Part shown: positions 33,040 through 41,748 of the stretch, piece by piece
Layout of the letters: every line of letters begins with the position of its first letter
Numbering within the stretch: the stretch's first letter is position 1
DNA from: Pseudomonas rustica
GTDB taxonomy: Bacteria; Pseudomonadota; Gammaproteobacteria; Pseudomonadales; Pseudomonadaceae
Assembly: GCF_018336155.1 (NCBI RefSeq)
Contig: NZ_JAGYHF010000002.1
Location: forward strand, 372,001-436,000
DNA: 64,000 bases
Direction: 5' to 3'
Program-made: the position numbers and the translations under genes
The notes under the pieces: generated by a model
Databases searched by the model: none
Told to the model about the DNA's origin: nothing
Seen by the model: the letters and a program-made list of their open reading frames with translations, nothing else

Positions 33040-33651
33040 ATGCTAGGAGTTGAAGTCTTTGAGGGGGCTTACACGAAGCTCAAAAATCGATTTGGCGGTC
33101 TCACCTCGGACGTGTATTTAGTACCTCCTAACCAGATGAGTGAGCGCACAGACCTATTAGATATCTTCAATGTTCGGTACGACGAAAAGCTGTATTTCAA
33201 TGACGATTCCGCCGATTTGAAAACTTACGGAATAGAGGGAGCGGGCGGGATCACCATAAATTTTCTCTTGTCCGGCATGGGTCGTAGCGCTGTTTTCATC
33301 AACGAAAATTGCCTACCAGAGGGGACGCAGGAAGATCTGGTGTGGCTCTGGAGATACAACTCTCTTCATCACGAACTTATGCACGCGCTGGACTTCAGCA
33401 AACAAAAAAATTTCAACACTGCCCGGCGGACGATGGATCTTGTGGGTGCTGAGGTTTTTGCTGATCACAAAACTCTAATGCATCTGAAGTCCCTGAGCTC
33501 CAACGGCTTCATGAAAATAGCGCTCCAATCGTATGCAGTGAACTCAAAGGTTATGGGTGAGAAGGGTGGAATCAGAACCGAAATCTACGATCGGCTCGTG
33601 AAAAAGATTGGTAGTCAGAATATCGACTATTGGGCAACGATGAAGATATAG
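33040..33651 (+). CDS. Predicted zinc metallopeptidase-like accessory (moron) protein
   Basis: 203 aa, no signal peptide or membrane segment. The motif NSLHHELMHALDF (His111-Glu112-x-x-His115, Asp118) is a zincin HExxH site, and AEVFADHKTL (Glu138) downstream could supply the third ligand, as in gluzincins. The family is not recognised. It has a strong AAGGAGG Shine-Dalgarno. It is on the plus strand between attL and the spanin genes, opposite to all late phage genes and with lower GC. That is typical of cargo expressed from the lysogen. Confidence 0.7.
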   Translation: MLGVEVFEGAYTKLKNRFGGLTSDVYLVPPNQMSERTDLLDIFNVRYDEKLYFNDDSADLKTYGIEGAGGITINFLLSGMGRSAVFINENCLPEGTQEDLVWLWRYNSLHHELMHALDFSKQKNFNTARRTMDLVGAEVFADHKTLMHLKSLSSNGFMKIALQSYAVNSKVMGEKGGIRTEIYDRLVKKIGSQNIDYWATMKI

Positions 33652-34164
33652 CTATCGAACGATGAGCGCCCTAATGTAGGACTGGCACGCCTGCAGGGCA
33701 ATCAATCCCCGGTCGCCTTTGTCGGTGATGGCGATAATTCGTTGAGCATGCGCCGGGTCAAGTCTGGCTCGTAGGGTTCCATGATCCACGCCGCCGGCGC
33801 CGGTGGAGGCTGACACGTTGCAGCCGTTGGCAACGTCGGTCGCATCGAGGAGGACTGACAGGCGCACATCAGCAGTGGCAAGGCGATCGCGCAGGCGATC
33901 CTGATCACGTTGGGCATCGGCCATTTTCCTATAGTGGGCTTGTTCACTGGTCGCCAAGCTTTGCTCGAGCGCGAGACGCTTGTCCTGCTCGGCCTGTTGT
34001 GCAGCGACAGCAGCCAGCGTCAGTTGGTTGAGGGTATCGCCGTGCAGGCGGGCTTGATCAGCCAACTGACTTCCATAGCGCCAGTCTTGGAACTGCCAAG
34101 TGCTGCCGGCGCTGACCAACACCAGCGCCAGCGCACCGACTGCTCTCCACGGCACGGCGATCAC
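33652..34164 (-). CDS. Lysis i-spanin (Rz-like)
   Basis: 170 aa with a GTG start that overlaps the endolysin stop (GTGA); AAGGAT lies 8 bases ahead. An N-terminal transmembrane helix (~6-23) is followed by a periplasmic coiled coil (~30-100) rich in Gln/Ala/Asp, the i-spanin design. It links the inner membrane to the o-spanin to disrupt the outer membrane at lysis. A nested o-spanin is encoded in another frame within it. Confidence 0.85.
   Translation of the reverse strand: MIAVPWRAVGALALVLVSAGSTWQFQDWRYGSQLADQARLHGDTLNQLTLAAVAAQQAEQDKRLALEQSLATSEQAHYRKMADAQRDQDRLRDRLATADVRLSVLLDATDVANGCNVSASTGAGGVDHGTLRARLDPAHAQRIIAITDKGDRGLIALQACQSYIRALIVR
33702..33917 (-). CDS. Lysis o-spanin lipoprotein (Rz1-like), nested in the i-spanin gene
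   Basis: 71 aa from the ATG giving MPNVIRIACAIALPLLMCAC. Signal peptide with a lipobox at LLMC/MCAC followed by QSSS, then a proline-rich mature part (TCQPPPAPAAW). It is wholly inside the i-spanin gene in a different frame, as in the lambda Rz/Rz1 pair. An in-frame ATG 10 codons upstream is the alternative start. Confidence 0.8.
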   Translation of the reverse strand: MPNVIRIACAIALPLLMCACQSSSMRPTLPTAATCQPPPAPAAWIMEPYEPDLTRRMLNELSPSPTKATGD

Positions 34165-34583
34165 GGCACATCCTTGAAGAAGACGTGGCCGCCCAACTTC
34201 AGGGTCTGCTTTGCCTTCAGCGACCAGGACGGCGCCTTGATACTGGAAGCGTAATAGTGCGTGGCGCCGCCGGTGGGATCGGCTACCTTGCCGTCGATCA
34301 CTTGGTCTGCGGCAATCCGCGCCTGCGCCAGCTCGCGAAACGGGATCTGCTTCACACCGATCAAAAACTGGTAGTTCGGATCGGTCTTATTCCAGCAGCT
34401 GAACTGATATGGCTTCTGGCACACGCCCGCATACCCCTCCCCCCACCACGACTTTTCTTTCCCGTCGAGGACGCGGTTACGCACTGTCCACGCCACAGCG
34501 ATCTGCCCGGCCAGACTCTCGCCGCGAGCCTCCCCCCACAAAGTGCGTGCAAGGACGTCGCGATCTTTCTCGGTAGCACTCAT
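34161..34583 (-). CDS. Endolysin, SleB-type cell wall hydrolase
   Basis: 140 aa from the ATG giving MSATEKDRDVLARTLWGEARG, with GGAG ahead. The Hydrolase_2/SleB family features are the catalytic LWGEARGES (Glu ~17), IAVAWTVRNRV, and the GATHYYASSIKAPSWS segment. It cleaves peptidoglycan at lysis. No signal peptide is seen, so export through a holin is expected. Holin candidates are far upstream (56.6-57.3 kb), which is unusual spacing for a lysis cassette. Confidence 0.9.
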   Translation of the reverse strand: MSATEKDRDVLARTLWGEARGESLAGQIAVAWTVRNRVLDGKEKSWWGEGYAGVCQKPYQFSCWNKTDPNYQFLIGVKQIPFRELAQARIAADQVIDGKVADPTGGATHYYASSIKAPSWSLKAKQTLKLGGHVFFKDVP

Positions 34584-34624
34584 AACTTTTCTCCAGGCAA
34601 AAAAATGCCCGCTCAATGGCGGGC
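34584..34624 (-). terminator. Terminator-SD cassette ahead of the endolysin gene
   Basis: On the minus strand GCCCGC pairs with GCGGGC (34607-34612 with 34619-34624), followed by seven T (34599-34605) and then TTGCCTGGAGAAAAG leading into the ATG. The hairpin begins 3 bases after the tail fibre stop. Confidence 0.75.
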
Positions 34625-34626
34625 TG

Positions 34627-35913
34627 TTATTCGTTTACAGGATCGTTCGGCGGCGGCTGATAATCTGGCTGCGGCATTTCCAAGCGGACGTCGATCCAAC
34701 TGTTGAGCGGCACATCCAGCGGCGCACCGCGACCGGGAAGCATCTCGCCGTCGTCGGACAGCGTCCAGCGCTGCTTAAATAGTCGGATGGTCACGGTACC
34801 GTCGGTGTCTTGTTCGCTCTCAGTGATGCCGAGCGTCCCGCCGCCGTCCGGCGAACATGGGTCTTGAGTGCGCCAACCTTCAATTGCCAAGCCGAGACTA
34901 CCGGTGATTCGATACTCACCGACGCCGAGGCGTTCGACATTCACACCGCGAGCCTCATTGTTCGCCACACCCCACGCCCCCGCCGGCTCAAAGGTCTGCT
35001 CCTGAAGATCACGACGGTGGCTATCAGTGACGTTCGCAATCCGTATGATCGGCGAAGCCGCCGATAAAGCGCCGCCCGATCCTCGAGTCGTATTCCCCGT
35101 GTGATAGAGCTTTACCCAAGGGGAGAAGCCAACAGTTGTGGAGTTGTAGTAACGGTACGCCAGCTCCGTCCCCAAGATGCTCATCGCAAACTGGCTAAAA
35201 GTCTGGGCGTTGTAGGAAATCGTCAAGCTTGTGCCGTAAGGAAATCCCGGCTGCGTTCCGGCAGGGTTCACAATCGACTTAAATTCGGTAGTCGTCAGCG
35301 CGTCGATATTGGCAAACGCGAGGGCTTCCCCACCAAGCCCAAAAGCACCAACAGGCATTGCATTGCCGGCGTTATTACCAAGCGTGGCAGTGGCGGCGGA
35401 TCCCAAGCCTAAGCCTGCTCGAGCAGTGGCTTGTGAGTTTCCGCCGGTTCCCCCTTGAGCCACGCTTAAAGCAGTGGTCAAGCCAATCATCGACGTGATG
35501 TCGCTGTTGGCGCCAGACTTTGCAGCGCCGATACCCGCGCGCGCACCAGCAGGATCGGTTGCGCCGGTACCACCTTTATTAACGGGTAATACTTCGTAAT
35601 TGCCTGTTGCTCCCAAGCTTTCGAGCTTGGCTCCCCATTTCAGACTGATATTGTTGAATGAGTCCGCAAGTGCCTGGGGATACCCCTGAACCGGCATGAT
35701 CGCGTATGCCACCCCGCTGGCTGTCGCGCCTTTGTATGCAGGAATAATTGATATCACGCTTGCGCTTGCGACATTACCAATCTCGTAGTTAACCCCGTCA
35801 GGCCCGACAAATGCATCGCCGATTCGCGAAGTGGCCGCGAAGTCAGTGTTGGTGCCAATAACTGTGGTTGTTCCGTTGGTAACAGAAACTGTTCCGCCTC
35901 TAAGCCAAGGCAT
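34627..35913 (-). CDS. Phage tail fibre protein
   Basis: 428 aa. The N-terminal ~100 residues attach to the tail (MPWLRGGTVSVTNGTTTVIG). Repeats of the type VNKGGTGATDPAGARAGIGA and VAQGGTGGNSQATARAGLGL (~112-175) are typical fibre collagen-like/knob-linker repeats, followed by a pyocin-knob-like receptor domain (~195-290) and a C-terminal domain with YRITGSLGLAIEGW ending in a Pro-rich tail. It should determine host adsorption. Confidence 0.88.
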   Translation of the reverse strand: MPWLRGGTVSVTNGTTTVIGTNTDFAATSRIGDAFVGPDGVNYEIGNVASASVISIIPAYKGATASGVAYAIMPVQGYPQALADSFNNISLKWGAKLESLGATGNYEVLPVNKGGTGATDPAGARAGIGAAKSGANSDITSMIGLTTALSVAQGGTGGNSQATARAGLGLGSAATATLGNNAGNAMPVGAFGLGGEALAFANIDALTTTEFKSIVNPAGTQPGFPYGTSLTISYNAQTFSQFAMSILGTELAYRYYNSTTVGFSPWVKLYHTGNTTRGSGGALSAASPIIRIANVTDSHRRDLQEQTFEPAGAWGVANNEARGVNVERLGVGEYRITGSLGLAIEGWRTQDPCSPDGGGTLGITESEQDTDGTVTIRLFKQRWTLSDDGEMLPGRGAPLDVPLNSWIDVRLEMPQPDYQPPPNDPVNE

Positions 35914-35935
35914 ATGGTTTTCCTAATATGGATCA

Positions 35936-35960
35936 ATAAAAAACCCGCACTTGGCGGGCT
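35936..35960 (-). terminator. Terminator-like hairpin ahead of the tail fibre gene
   Basis: On the minus strand CCCGC and GCGGG arms (35944-35948 with 35954-35958) are followed by six T (35938-35943) and then the AGGAAAACC ribosome-binding region. Confidence 0.7.
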
Positions 35961-35977
35961 GATCGTTTGATGTCTAA

Positions 35978-36703
35978 TCAAAGCGGGCGCATCGGTCTTG
36001 CGGCAAAAGTCGTTCTACCGTTCTTTGCGGTGCCGCCCTCTGAACTAACTAGCGCTCCGACATAGCCATTGAGTGTTGATCTAACACCCGCGTGAAAACC
36101 ACAGGGGGTCGCAAGTGTTGTGTTGCCGTTGTAGATCTTCCCGCCAAGTAGTGTTGAGGCGAGAAAATAGTCGTCGTATGAGCCAGTCCATTGCATCTGA
36201 CAGCCGCTCCAGTAAATCCCTGAGACCTGCCCTCCCCGACTATCAAGTGTCCAGCCTTCATTGATTGGAAAGCCTGTCATCACCAAAAGGTTGTCCGCCC
36301 CAACGAATATTTGCTCATTATTCGCATTGCGCAGACGCAAGTCGTATTCACTCGGCGTCGAGGTTGATCTGAATGTTGCGACAAGCCAACGACCGCTACA
36401 GTCAGAACCATTGAAGGGTGCCATCAAGTGAAGGTCGAAGTAGAAACCCGTCCAAGCACCCGCCGCGCCCATTTGCACTAATGAGTGATACATGCCCTGA
36501 TTGTTTGGATTGAGAAACACATGAGGCGCGTCCACAGTTGTTATGGGCGTCGGATAAGTGATGACTGCTCGGGTAATCGTTACCGGCGCAGTCGGCGGCT
36601 TTCCGATGGTGTAAGTGCCGGACGCAGCAACGTTCAGCACTTTATTGTCGCTATCGATTTGAAAGAAGTTCAGACCATTGCGAGACCTAAAGCCATAGTC
36701 CAT
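35978..36703 (-). CDS. Phage tail-tip/fibre-associated protein
   Basis: 241 aa, no known catalytic motif seen. It starts MDYGFRSRNG, a motif shared with its upstream neighbour (MDYYGARTKNG). It is rich in Gly, Asn and Thr with beta-type sequence. It lies between the tail tip protein J and the tail fibre, so a structural role in the distal tail is likely. The specific family was not recognised. Confidence 0.65.
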   Translation of the reverse strand: MDYGFRSRNGLNFFQIDSDNKVLNVAASGTYTIGKPPTAPVTITRAVITYPTPITTVDAPHVFLNPNNQGMYHSLVQMGAAGAWTGFYFDLHLMAPFNGSDCSGRWLVATFRSTSTPSEYDLRLRNANNEQIFVGADNLLVMTGFPINEGWTLDSRGGQVSGIYWSGCQMQWTGSYDDYFLASTLLGGKIYNGNTTLATPCGFHAGVRSTLNGYVGALVSSEGGTAKNGRTTFAARPMRPL

Positions 36704-36711
36704 GACTGCTC

Positions 36712-37008
36712 CTACTGATAGGTCAGGATTAAAACGTTGAGCACCACGCCAGCCCCCCTCCGAACCCTAAGCTGTCCTGCCGACCAGAATACGGCCGGTA
36801 ACACAGCGTTTTCGTTTGTAGGGTTAGGGAGCGTTACGCAGACAAATGACTGTGCGGTGATCTCCGGCATGCTGATATAACTGGTGAAGTCACTGGTTAT
36901 CGGCGGCACGGTGACTTGCCTCGTCACAATTGAACGAATGGTCATCGTCGACGTTTCTAGGGTCACGACTCCTGCGCCGTTTTTCGTTCTTGCGCCGTAA
37001 TAGTCCAT
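36712..37008 (-). CDS. Small phage tail-tip-associated protein
   Basis: 98 aa from ATG 37008; GTG 37011 is an alternative, and both overlap the J stop codon. It begins MDYYGARTKNGAGVVTL, similar to the start of the next gene (241 aa), and is predicted mainly beta-strand. Position directly after protein J suggests a distal tail accessory protein. Function unknown. Confidence 0.6.
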   Translation of the reverse strand: MDYYGARTKNGAGVVTLETSTMTIRSIVTRQVTVPPITSDFTSYISMPEITAQSFVCVTLPNPTNENAVLPAVFWSAGQLRVRRGAGVVLNVLILTYQ

Positions 37009-40000
37009 CACGTCATCTTCCCGAGCGCCGCGCGCTCGATGTAGTTCAGGTCATATACGTAAATACCGTTGTTGTTCAACAGCGTGTAACCGGTGCTGGA
37101 TTGTCCGCGAAGCGTGAATGTACCGGCGGGAATGTTGATTTCCAGCAGCGGCAGTCCTTGGGAATTCAGCGCCGCCGACCGAAGCGTCATTCCGAGCACC
37201 AGTTCCTTGATAAAAGCCTGACTGATGATGGCCGTGTTCATGAACACTTGGCCGCCCTGGACTATGAACGGTGAAATCATCTGGCCGCTGACTTCATCCA
37301 GAATCGCAAAGCGCTGGGCGAACGCGAGTATCTGCGACTCTTGCTGCTGACCGTCCACGCCGATGGCCAGCCCTGCCATGACAGTACGCCCACCCACTGT
37401 TGTAGACGTCTTGATTGTCGTAAGCGACGACACCTTTCCATTCAGACCAGAGACAGCCGTCGTAGCGGTTTCCGCTTTCGCTGTTGCGCCATTGGCAGTG
37501 ACCGTGATGGTTTCAATCTTCTGAGCGGTAGCCTCCTTGTCCGTCGCAAATGCCGATTCAAGCGAAGAAAGATTCGCAGCGTTCTTACCAACCGCCGCAT
37601 CAATTGACGTAAAGCGCGTAGCTGATGACAATTTCTCCTCAGCTACTACCTTTTCATTCGTCACGATACTGGCAGTGCTTTGGTATGCCTTGAGCGCTTG
37701 GGTCATCGCCCCAGTTCCGTCATCCTCTCTCCACGCTGCCTGTAGGGCTTGCGTCGTCGAAGCCTGGGCGGTGACTTTACCGTCAATGGTTTTGATCTGT
37801 GTTGTGTGCTGCTGAATCTGCAAAGCCATGGCGTTTGATGTTTCAGCAATAGTGCCCATGTCATACCAGAACTCAGCATTCGGCGGCGAGGCGCCTACCG
37901 GAACCGCCTTGACTGCCGAGAACAAGCGCCCCTCAAGACGAACAATTTCCCCTTTACCGTAGGGCTTCGCCGGATCGTAAACCAATGCGTCGGTTATCTC
38001 GCCTATCAGGTTCTCCAGTTCTTGCTTGGCCTGCTCCAGCCGCTCATTGACGGAGCCCGCGCCATCGCCGGATATTTTTCCGATCTCAGCAAACAGCTGT
38101 TCGCCAAGAGCCGATGCTTGGATTTTCCCTAGAAAATATTTTTCGTACTCAGCCTGATCAATACTGGGTTGGCCGTTCACGCCATTGACCGCTGGATACC
38201 ACGGCCCCACGTTCCCCGTGCGATCCACCAGCCGCGCCCAGAAAAACAGGCTGGTACCGGGTACGATGTTTTGCATTTCGTGCTTCGCCTGCGGGTAGGC
38301 GAAATCGGCCAGTTTCACAGAAGCGGCGAGGTCGTTGGTCTTGCTGCTCCAAATCTCGGTGCGCTGAGTATCTTCCGCACCAGGTGGAAACCCCCACTCA
38401 AGGCCGATGCCGTAGACCTTGCTGACGGTACGCAGGAACGACACCGCCGGCGGCAAGCCGGTTTTGCCCAGCAGGTCCGTCAGCACCGAGTTGGTCGGCA
38501 CCGACGAGACATTCATGGCGCTGACCGCGCGAACCCGCGCCAGGTACTGCCCCGAATAGATCCCGCGAACATCTACCATCAGTTCACCGGTGCGCGGAAC
38601 CTTGATCCACTCTCGAGCGCCCCACCGCCATTCGACGTCATAACCCACCGCGCCTGGTGCGGCGTCCCATGCGATGCTCATGCTGGTGACGGCAATGCCC
38701 TGCTCAACCACAACGTTTTGGCTGATCAGCACTCGCGCCGGGGCTTCCTGCGTGCCAATCGGAATTCCGCTGATTGGGCGGGTATCAACGACGGCGCCGT
38801 TGTCGATGAACGGGAACTTGCTCGGCTCATGCTGGATGACCTCGAGCTGGTACTGGTGCCACTCAGGGCGAGTGACGTTGCGCACGTAGAACTGCATGAC
38901 TTTCAGGTCGTCGAAGTCGATCACCCAGCCGCATTCCGGCTCTGGCACTTCGCTGTAATTCGCGGCCACAGTGACGGCCCGGCCGTTGACCGAGCTGATT
39001 ACCCGCGCTTCGGACTTACCACTGGGCAGGTTGACGAAGAGCCTCGCGCCAGTCGGGATCGTTACATCGCGATCGAGGGTGATTACGCGCCCGGCCGCCG
39101 AAGATACCCGCCCACCGTTCGCCCGCCCCGCCAGCATCGGATCGCCGACGGAAATGATCTGTCCGGGTTTGGGGATGCCGCCGTCAAGACCAACGCGGAA
39201 TGTTCCCCCGCGAGTCTGCAGCTGCTCAGTGACCAGCGCCCACTGACCCGCGCGCTGCGCCTGGCCAAGAGACGTGCATCCAAACGCGTCGACGCTGAGT
39301 TCGCGAACGGAGCCGAGCTCACTCATTGCTTCGTTATCGAATACCGGCTCCTTGTCGGTTTCGAAGCCCTGCGCCGGGTTGTCCCAGGACACCATCGCGG
39401 TTGTGTGCCGATCGCGCCAGCGGGTGCCGTCGTATTTGATGGCGCCGTTGTTGAGGATCTGCGAAGGGCTGTAGCTGAACACGGGGTCGCCGGGCATATC
39501 CGCATTGACGACGATTTGGCTACCGTCCCAGTAGGCCATCCCGTGAAAAATCGAAGCCAAGTCCTGCAGCACCGCATAGGCTTCGGCCTGCTTTTGGAAA
39601 TACAGGTTGCAGGTGAAACGCGGTTCCTGCCCGCCCTTCCCGTCTGGCACCATCTGGTCGCAGTACTGCGCGATCCGGTACAGCGACCAACGATCAACCA
39701 TAGTGGCGTCGATGCGCTCGCCGAGGCCGTAATACGGATGCAGCACCAGGTCGTAGAAAACCCAGGCAGGGTTGTTGGTGTAGGCCTCTTTGAAGGTGCC
39801 GTCCCAGATTCCGCCGCTGGTACCGGCGCCGGCGGTGGCATACGTTCGCGTCACCGGGTCATAGTTCGCAGGCACGCGAACGATGCGGCCGCGCATCAGC
39901 ACGGCGATTTTTGCTATATCGCCGCCGAATTGCTGGGCGTCGTACTCAATGCAACCAACCGACGTGAGCGGGTATTCCTGATCACTATCGACCAGTTCGG

Positions 40001-40649
40001 CAACAGCCTCGATGAACATGCTGTCCTGCACCAGCGAACTATTGGCCTCTGGCGTCAGGCGGCGGGCGCGAAGTGTCCAGCGGTTGCCGTCCGGCAGTTC
40101 GATCCGGTGGGAGCGCTCGTATTTGGTGACGTTCTTGCGATCGACGAACGAGGTCAGCACCGTAACGTAGGGACCGTTGTCGGTAGAAACATCGATTGCG
40201 TAGTCGATCCGCACGCCGTTGATGTTGCCGCTGGCGTCCTGAGATTGAAGCGTCGGCCAGCTCAGCCGGACGCGCGCGGCGTCGATCACAGAATTGTTGA
40301 TGCTGTACAGCCAAGGCGTCGACGTACGCAGCTCTTGGCCGACAGCTATTTCATTGCTGGACTCGGTGACACCGGACAGGCGCTCTTGGTGAAGCTCGCC
40401 AGAGCGGAACTGCCATTTCACGCCGGGATAATTGATCGTGCCGTCTTGTGCCTGAATGGGCGTACCGTCGAGCCGCACAGAGCGCAGGCCGTCGACCGGG
40501 CCGACAATCGGCCCCCAGCTCCAGATATAGACCAGCCGGGCAGTGGCCAACGACGGAACGCTGTTGGAGGCAATGCTCGGCTGCTTTGGCTTGGACTGAC
40601 CGCCCTTACTGCCCGTGACACGCCGGCGCCTTTCTGAGAGAGTAGTCAT
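37008..40649 (-). CDS. Tail tip/host specificity protein (lambda J-like)
   Basis: 1213 aa. The N-terminal tail hub domains (~1-400) contain YIWSWGPIVGPVDGLRSVRLDGTPI and GIWDGTFKEAYTNNPAWVFYDL. The middle has a fibronectin III-type region (~640-760). The C-terminal third contains a helical/coiled-coil stretch (~900-1060) and a DUF1983-like domain (~1070-1180) with GLAIGVDGQQQESQILAFAQRFAIL. It is the central fibre that contacts the receptor, in siphoviral tail order L-K-I-J. Confidence 0.92.
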   Translation of the reverse strand: MTTLSERRRRVTGSKGGQSKPKQPSIASNSVPSLATARLVYIWSWGPIVGPVDGLRSVRLDGTPIQAQDGTINYPGVKWQFRSGELHQERLSGVTESSNEIAVGQELRTSTPWLYSINNSVIDAARVRLSWPTLQSQDASGNINGVRIDYAIDVSTDNGPYVTVLTSFVDRKNVTKYERSHRIELPDGNRWTLRARRLTPEANSSLVQDSMFIEAVAELVDSDQEYPLTSVGCIEYDAQQFGGDIAKIAVLMRGRIVRVPANYDPVTRTYATAGAGTSGGIWDGTFKEAYTNNPAWVFYDLVLHPYYGLGERIDATMVDRWSLYRIAQYCDQMVPDGKGGQEPRFTCNLYFQKQAEAYAVLQDLASIFHGMAYWDGSQIVVNADMPGDPVFSYSPSQILNNGAIKYDGTRWRDRHTTAMVSWDNPAQGFETDKEPVFDNEAMSELGSVRELSVDAFGCTSLGQAQRAGQWALVTEQLQTRGGTFRVGLDGGIPKPGQIISVGDPMLAGRANGGRVSSAAGRVITLDRDVTIPTGARLFVNLPSGKSEARVISSVNGRAVTVAANYSEVPEPECGWVIDFDDLKVMQFYVRNVTRPEWHQYQLEVIQHEPSKFPFIDNGAVVDTRPISGIPIGTQEAPARVLISQNVVVEQGIAVTSMSIAWDAAPGAVGYDVEWRWGAREWIKVPRTGELMVDVRGIYSGQYLARVRAVSAMNVSSVPTNSVLTDLLGKTGLPPAVSFLRTVSKVYGIGLEWGFPPGAEDTQRTEIWSSKTNDLAASVKLADFAYPQAKHEMQNIVPGTSLFFWARLVDRTGNVGPWYPAVNGVNGQPSIDQAEYEKYFLGKIQASALGEQLFAEIGKISGDGAGSVNERLEQAKQELENLIGEITDALVYDPAKPYGKGEIVRLEGRLFSAVKAVPVGASPPNAEFWYDMGTIAETSNAMALQIQQHTTQIKTIDGKVTAQASTTQALQAAWREDDGTGAMTQALKAYQSTASIVTNEKVVAEEKLSSATRFTSIDAAVGKNAANLSSLESAFATDKEATAQKIETITVTANGATAKAETATTAVSGLNGKVSSLTTIKTSTTVGGRTVMAGLAIGVDGQQQESQILAFAQRFAILDEVSGQMISPFIVQGGQVFMNTAIISQAFIKELVLGMTLRSAALNSQGLPLLEINIPAGTFTLRGQSSTGYTLLNNNGIYVYDLNYIERAALGKMT

Positions 40650-40684
40650 TTAGCTCCTAGATAGTTTTATCCGCTGCGGCGGAG

Positions 40685-40713
40685 TTGAAGACTTACAGCG
40701 CGCTAATTAATAG
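40685..40713 (+). promoter_or_regulatory. Promoter of the plus-strand moron gene in the tail module
   Basis: TTGAAG (40685-40690), 17-base spacer, TAATAG (40708-40713), in an AT-rich spacer upstream of the plus-strand gene at 40779. This allows transcription independent of the phage late operon. Confidence 0.65.
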
Positions 40714-40778
40714 AGTGAGATTTACCGGCAATATCGCAAGTAAAACCATATTCCAAAATTGAAAACACGGAGTTAAGA

Positions 40779-41129
40779 ATGCCTGCAACTTACGAAATAG
40801 ATCCGCGCGACGCTAATGGCGCGGCAACAGATGAGTCGAATGCCTCGACGTTTCACATAACCCACCTGGGATCGGTGGTAGCCAAAGCTTCATCCTTAGA
40901 TTTGGCCAGAAGAATAATCAAGTGGTTCGAGGAGCTCGAAGAACTAAACAAAATGGGGATACATGTAGAGCCAGACACTATTCCAGCAGAAATATTAATG
41001 CATCAAAACGAATTCATTGAAGTCTCAACGGAACAAGCAAAGATATTTGCAATGAAACTCGGCTTCAATCTAGCAAGCAAAGAACAAAGCAACTCCATTA
41101 GAGCCAAGTTTAAATTATCTAAGCCTTAA
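40779..41129 (+). CDS. AT-rich moron protein of unknown function
   Basis: 116 aa, cytoplasmic, with a helix (LDLARRIIKWFEELEELNKMG) in the middle. No family was recognised. It is on the strand opposite to the surrounding tail genes and clearly more AT-rich than them, with its own promoter and a GGAG ribosome-binding site. It sits exactly between genes I and J of a lambda-type tail operon, so it is a late acquisition probably expressed in the lysogen. A role in superinfection exclusion or host fitness is only a guess. Confidence 0.7.
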   Translation: MPATYEIDPRDANGAATDESNASTFHITHLGSVVAKASSLDLARRIIKWFEELEELNKMGIHVEPDTIPAEILMHQNEFIEVSTEQAKIFAMKLGFNLASKEQSNSIRAKFKLSKP

Positions 41130-41160
41130 CCACTTTTCAAAAACTCTAGTAAAGCCATTT

Positions 41161-41748
41161 TCAAACATTATCTTGGGTGTAGATTCCGCCGGACTCCACG
41201 GCACCCCCAATCTCTCGCTCGCCGTACAAAAGCGGATAGGGGTTTCCTTGGGCGATGGTGGTCACCGCCGAGCCGAAGCCATAGCTTGGATTGTTGCCGT
41301 CTTCGTTCTTGTCGGTGGTGTTGGCTTTGGTCGTCGGCGACAGCATCTGCACCACGCCACCCAGGCCAACCGCAGCACCGGTGGCGAGCAGCCCCATGCC
41401 AAGTGCCGAAGTGGTGCCGCCGGTGAACAGGCCGGCCACGATCAGCGCCACACCCAAGATCGTCTGGAACACTCCGGCCGACTTGCTGCCCTGAATGATT
41501 GGCATGATGCGGATCACTTTGGCGCCAGCACCGCGCAAGTCGAGCTCCTCTTCGCCAATGTTTCGTTCGTCGAGGAACACGGCAAACACCAGACCTCGTT
41601 CCTCGGCGGTGCGCAAAAACTTCTCGAAGCCTGGCTTCATCTGGCAGAGCGCGCTCATCGCGTCCCGGAACCCGAAGAGATCCAGCCGATACTCGCGACC
41701 GAAGCGCTTGCCCAGAACGCCGCCAAGTTTGATGGTCGTCATGGTCAT
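41161..41748 (-). CDS. Tail assembly protein I (TipI-like)
   Basis: 195 aa from the ATG overlapping the upstream stop (ATGA); a second ATG two codons on is possible. N-terminal ubiquitin-like/beta-grasp part (TTIKLGGVLGKRFGREYRLDLF), hydrophobic Gly/Ala-rich segment (~95-140, GVALIVAGLFTGGTTSALGM), and a C-terminal region ending GSAVTTIAQGNPYPLLYGE. This matches lambda-type tail assembly protein I, needed to complete the tail tip. Confidence 0.88.
   Translation of the reverse strand: MTMTTIKLGGVLGKRFGREYRLDLFGFRDAMSALCQMKPGFEKFLRTAEERGLVFAVFLDERNIGEEELDLRGAGAKVIRIMPIIQGSKSAGVFQTILGVALIVAGLFTGGTTSALGMGLLATGAAVGLGGVVQMLSPTTKANTTDKNEDGNNPSYGFGSAVTTIAQGNPYPLLYGEREIGGAVESGGIYTQDNV

Noticed and set aside
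38169..40637. 822-codon plus-strand frame antisense to protein J
   Set aside because: Shadow ORF; low-complexity composition and no start signals.
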